Below, piece after piece: positions 5,246 through 7,283 of a DNA stretch of 7,283 nt. The DNA lies in the NCBI GenBank assembly GCA_036271855.1, contig DATAZV010000493.1, positions 1 through 7,283 of the forward strand. Reading direction: 5' to 3'. This stretch comes from JAQGMJ01 sp036271855 (GTDB lineage Bacteria > Pseudomonadota > Gammaproteobacteria > Burkholderiales > JAEUOS01). A program made the translations under genes and the position numbers. The first letter of the stretch is position 1, and each line of letters starts with the position of its first letter. Under the pieces are notes generated by a model. The model searched no databases. It had not been told where the DNA came from and saw only the letters and a list, made by a program, of their open reading frames with translations.

Positions 5246-7283
5246 ATGTCCCGGGAACCCTCCAGCTCGGCCAAACTCGCGATCGCGGTGGAAACCGCGC
5301 GCATGCGCGAGTGCTACCGGATTGCGCCGCAGTCGGTGCTGGCGATGCTCGGCGTGTCGGTCCTGATGGCATATCTGTTGCGCGAGGAAGCGCCCGCGGC
5401 GCTGCTCTGGGGCTGGCTGGCCGCCACGGCCTGCCTGAATCTGGTTCGCCTGGCGCTGATATCGCTGTTTCGCCGTCAGCTCGCCAACCCCGCGCTGACC
5501 ATGCGCAACGAGAATCTCTATGCCCTTTCCGCGCTCGCCGTCGGGCTGGCATGGGCCGCCCTGGTGCTGCACGTGGTGCCGAAAAGCGAAGCGCTGCAAA
5601 TGGCGCTGGTGGTGACGGTGCTGGCAGTGATCTACACCTGCATCATCACCATCGGCACCAGCCTGAAAAATTATTTTTCGCTGGTGGTGCCGATCGGCGG
5701 CGCCGAGGGCATTTCGTTCGCCGGGCACACCACCATCGGCCAGGGCATGCCGGCTGTCGTGCTGCTGTTGCTGCCGGTGGGCATACTGGTGGCGCTGATT
5801 TCCTACCGGCGCTCGGTGATGCCGGGCATTCTGCAGCAGGAAGAAATGCAGGTGCTGACACGCGAATTGCGCGCCATGTTCGACAATACCCTGGTCGGCA
5901 TCGCGCACGTGCGCAACCGCCTCTTTGTCACCGTCAATGCCGAATGCGCGCGCATCTACGGCATCCCGGCCGAGCAGCTTCCCGGCACCTCGCTGATCGC
6001 GCTCTACGCCTCGATGGACGACGGGGACCAGATCGTCCAGCACGTGCAGAAATCGCTGCGTGAGCAAGGCGAGGCCGTCTACGAAACCCGCTACAGGCGG
6101 CCCGACGGGCAGGCGCGCCACCTGCTGGCCCAGGGACACCGGTTTGACATCAATGACCCCTCGAAAGGCACGATCTGGGTGCTGATGGACATCACCGCGC
6201 GCAAGGAGGCGGAACTGGCGCTGGCGGCCAGCGAAGACGCCTACCGGCGCCTGGTCGAAACCGTGCCCAGCGTGATTTTCTCGCTCGACGCCAATGCCCG
6301 CTTTTCCTTCGCCAACGATGCCGGAGTCAGCCAGATCGCCGGCGTGTCCGCCAGCCGCGTGTTCGGCCGCCCCTTTGCCGATTTCGTCCCGCCCGAGGAC
6401 CGCGAGCGCAGCCTCGCGCTGTTTCGCCGCGTGCTCAGCGGCGAGACCCTGGTCGGCGTGGAGAGCCGGCTGTGGCACCGCGACGGCCGGCTGATCACCG
6501 TCACCGTGACGGTCCAACCCCTGCGCGATGCCGGCGGGCGCATCATCGGCATCACCGGCACCGCGGTGGACGTTACCGAGCGCAAGCAGCGCGAGTCCGA
6601 ACTGCAGCGCACCCGCGACCTGCTGCACAGCGCGATCGAGGCGATGTCCGACGGCTTCATCCTGTTCGACCACGACGACCACGTCGCCATGTGCAATAGC
6701 CGCTATGCCGAGCTTTACGGCATCGGCCAGAGCGCCGAGCAGATCGTCGGCCGCCACGTCTCCGAACTGCGGCTGTTCGCCAGCCAGCGGGTGGAGCAGA
6801 TTCCTCCGGAATTCCTGGGCGACTTCGAGGCATGGACGCGCGAACGCATGCGCCGTCACCGCGAAGCCAACGGCCACCCTTACGTCTACGAGACCGGCGA
6901 TGACCGCTGGCTGCAGATCACCAAGCGCCGCACCTCCGACGGCAGCGTGGTCGGCATTTATACCGACATCACGCAGATGAAGCGCTCGGAAGAGGCGGTG
7001 CGCGTGCTGGCGCAGCACGACGCGCTGACCGGCCTGCCGAACCGCCGCCTGATGAACGACCGCCTGGCGCAGGCAATCGCGCAAGCCAGGCGCAACCAGG
7101 AACTGGTCGGCCTGCTGTTGATCGACCTGGATAATTTCAAACCCGTCAACGACGAGCACGGCCACCGCGCCGGCGACGAGGTGCTGCGGGTGGTCGCCCT
7201 GCGTTTGAAGGAGTGTGTGCGCGAGGTCGACACGGTGGCGCGCTATGGCGGCGACGAGTTCGTGGTGGTGCTTTCATCCGTGA
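5246..7283 (+). CDS. Membrane PAS-GGDEF diguanylate cyclase (partial, 3' end missing)
   Basis: The frame is open from the ATG at 5246 to the window end, giving 679 residues plus one base. It would make c-di-GMP from two GTP at the inner membrane. The N-terminus (about 30-187) is hydrophobic with five or six likely helices (near 30-45, 51-76, 91-111, 118-138, a weak one near 144-160, and 169-187). A PAS-like domain follows at about 205-318, ending WVLMDITARKEAE; a second at 328-447, ending GTAVDVTERKQRE; and a third at 457-580 (AIEAMSDGFILFD to YTDITQMKR). The GGDEF domain begins HDALTGLPNRR (591-601), has DLDNFKPVNDEHGH with metal-binding D627, and RYGGDEF with GGDEF at 668-672. R659-x-x-D662 lies five residues before it, the usual position of the product-inhibition I-site. 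All key residues seen are intact, so it is probably active. Whether an EAL phosphodiesterase domain follows is unknown. Only a purine-rich AGAAGAAAAG precedes the ATG. An in-frame ATG at 5162 would add 28 basic residues and is less likely. Confidence 0.93.
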   Translation, partial: MSREPSSSAKLAIAVETARMRECYRIAPQSVLAMLGVSVLMAYLLREEAPAALLWGWLAATACLNLVRLALISLFRRQLANPALTMRNENLYALSALAVGLAWAALVLHVVPKSEALQMALVVTVLAVIYTCIITIGTSLKNYFSLVVPIGGAEGISFAGHTTIGQGMPAVVLLLLPVGILVALISYRRSVMPGILQQEEMQVLTRELRAMFDNTLVGIAHVRNRLFVTVNAECARIYGIPAEQLPGTSLIALYASMDDGDQIVQHVQKSLREQGEAVYETRYRRPDGQARHLLAQGHRFDINDPSKGTIWVLMDITARKEAELALAASEDAYRRLVETVPSVIFSLDANARFSFANDAGVSQIAGVSASRVFGRPFADFVPPEDRERSLALFRRVLSGETLVGVESRLWHRDGRLITVTVTVQPLRDAGGRIIGITGTAVDVTERKQRESELQRTRDLLHSAIEAMSDGFILFDHDDHVAMCNSRYAELYGIGQSAEQIVGRHVSELRLFASQRVEQIPPEFLGDFEAWTRERMRRHREANGHPYVYETGDDRWLQITKRRTSDGSVVGIYTDITQMKRSEEAVRVLAQHDALTGLPNRRLMNDRLAQAIAQARRNQELVGLLLIDLDNFKPVNDEHGHRAGDEVLRVVALRLKECVREVDTVARYGGDEFVVVLSSV

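Noticed and set aside
5213..7165. A 650-codon open frame antisense to the cyclase gene
   Set aside because: The plus-strand frame encodes clear PAS and GGDEF motifs. The antisense product is His/Gln/Asp/Ala-rich without any motif, a usual by-product of strong third-position GC bias.

Overview
The window is GC-rich bacterial chromosome with strong G/C bias at third codon positions. The gene set is ordinary housekeeping plus one signalling gene: a DEAD-box RNA helicase, a glutamyl-Q tRNA(Asp) synthetase, a direct-sulfhydrylation enzyme paired with a small CoA-binding protein, and a membrane diguanylate cyclase. Protein style and gene content suggest a betaproteobacterium, most likely Burkholderiales (possibly Oxalobacteraceae). 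That assignment is an impression from the sequence and was not searched. No tRNA, rRNA, CRISPR array, insertion sequence, integrase or phage gene was seen.

Layout. (1) Bases 1-102 are the last 33 codons of a short-chain dehydrogenase/reductase on the plus strand. (2) After a 159-base gap holding a hairpin and a possible -10 box, an RhlE-type DEAD-box helicase runs 262-1653 on the plus strand. (3) It converges, across 37 bases of inverted repeats, on a minus-strand cluster of four genes. In transcription order these are gluQ (5050-4151), a YccU-type CoA-binding protein (4083-3610), metY O-acetylhomoserine sulfhydrylase (3559-2270) and an unrecognised two-helix membrane protein (2236-1691). Gaps of 67, 50 and 33 bases make an operon or partial operon plausible. 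(4) A 195-base divergent intergenic region (5051-5245) separates gluQ from a plus-strand gene that starts at 5246 and runs off the window. Its 679 visible residues hold a multi-helix membrane sensor, three PAS-like domains and the start of a GGDEF domain.

How the genes work together. The CoA-binding protein and MetY sit together and may share a role in homocysteine/methionine sulfur metabolism, but the CoA-binding protein's function is unknown. GluQ modifies queuosine in tRNA(Asp) and the helicase remodels RNA; nothing here ties either to its neighbours. The diguanylate cyclase is an independent sensory gene that would make c-di-GMP, with an intact product-inhibition site.

No clearly new multi-gene system was found. 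The items most worth checking are the divergent leader region before the cyclase, which has mutually exclusive stems and a small ORF with a good ribosome binding site, and the apparently split PH-like membrane protein at the end of the minus-strand cluster.
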